Source: Acidobacteriota bacterium (GTDB taxonomy: Bacteria; Acidobacteriota; Terriglobia; Terriglobales; Acidobacteriaceae). Taken from it: DNA of 6,249 nt. This document shows positions 6,158 to 6,249 of this stretch, in pieces. The translations under genes and the position numbers were made by a program. Where the stretch lies: positions 1 through 6,249 of the forward strand of contig JAJZDO010000642.1 of NCBI GenBank assembly GCA_021805955.1. Direction: 5' to 3'. The notes below the pieces were generated by a model, which made no database searches, was not told the origin of the DNA, and worked only from the letters and a program-made list of their open reading frames with translations. Position 1 is the stretch's first letter, and every line of letters starts with the position of its first letter.

Positions 6158-6233
6158 CGAGGTCGTCATCAAGCCACATCGAGGTGGTCATCCTGAGCGG
6201 AGCGAAGGAGCTCTGTATTTTTCTTTTTTCTTT
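6158..6233. repeat. Dispersed acidobacterial-type intergenic repeat
   Basis: Two near-identical 13-base copies, CGAGGTCGTCATC (6158-6170) and CGAGGTGGTCATC (6180-6192), lead into TCCTGAGCGGAGCGAAGGA (6191-6209) and then GCTCTG and a T-rich tract. The TCCTGAGCGGAGCGAAGGA core preceded by GTCA is a sequence I recognise as scattered through intergenic DNA of many acidobacterial genomes. It has short complementary ends (TCCT/AGGA). The match to the dispersed family is from memory; the internal duplication is seen directly. Confidence 0.55.
6191..6233 (+). terminator. Possible terminator of the amidase transcript within the repeat
   Basis: Downstream of the amidase stop, short pairings are possible (TCCT 6191-6194 with AGGA 6206-6209, or GAGC 6195-6198 with GCTC 6210-6213), followed by a pyrimidine tract with runs of five, six and three T (6218-6233). 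The T-tract is strong but the stems are weak, so this is a tentative call. The remainder, 6234-6249, shows nothing. Confidence 0.35.
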
Positions 6234-6249
6234 CCCAATGGACGACCAC

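Overview
The window most likely comes from an acidobacterium (Acidobacteriota, Terriglobia-like). Four things suggest this. An exported protein carries a putative-Ig (He_PIG-type) domain followed by a long Thr-Pro linker. A large Tat-exported amidase has the GSSAGP / GSETLGSIS signature I associate with this phylum. The GC content is moderately high. The right edge carries a dispersed intergenic repeat of the TCCTGAGCGGAGCGAAGGA kind that is common in acidobacterial genomes. The phylum is recalled from these family features, not from a search.

Layout, left to right. Positions 1-538 (minus) hold the N-terminal part of a secreted Ig-like protein that runs off the left edge through a GGYGTY hexanucleotide tract coding for (Thr-Pro)n. 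Positions 539-900 are non-coding leader/intergenic DNA with a few hairpins, including a possible weak terminator for the next gene. Positions 901-2265 (minus) encode a polytopic O-antigen ligase/polymerase-family protein (Wzy_C type). Positions 2266-2634 are a divergent intergenic region rich in short perfect inverted repeats, including a spacer-free 16-bp palindrome. Positions 2635-4188 (plus) encode a polysaccharide flippase (Wzx/MATE-like). After 43 bases, 4232-6121 (plus) encode a Tat-signal amidase of the amidase-signature family. Positions 6122-6249 carry the dispersed repeat and a T-rich tract.

Functionally, the divergent ligase/polymerase and flippase genes form a pair expected in Wzx/Wzy-type surface polysaccharide export: the flippase moves lipid-linked oligosaccharide across the inner membrane and the Wzy_C protein polymerises or ligates it on the periplasmic side. 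No glycosyltransferase lies inside the window, so the rest of the cluster, if any, is outside it. The amidase may be co-transcribed with the flippase but has no evident link to glycan synthesis. The Ig-like protein is an exported surface or secreted protein of unknown function.

I see no tRNA, rRNA, CRISPR array, insertion sequence or clear novel system. The points most worth a second look are the palindrome-rich divergent promoter, a four-codon minicistron with a good Shine-Dalgarno sequence whose stop overlaps a possible amidase start, the slippage-prone Thr-Pro tract, and the altered catalytic loops of the amidase.
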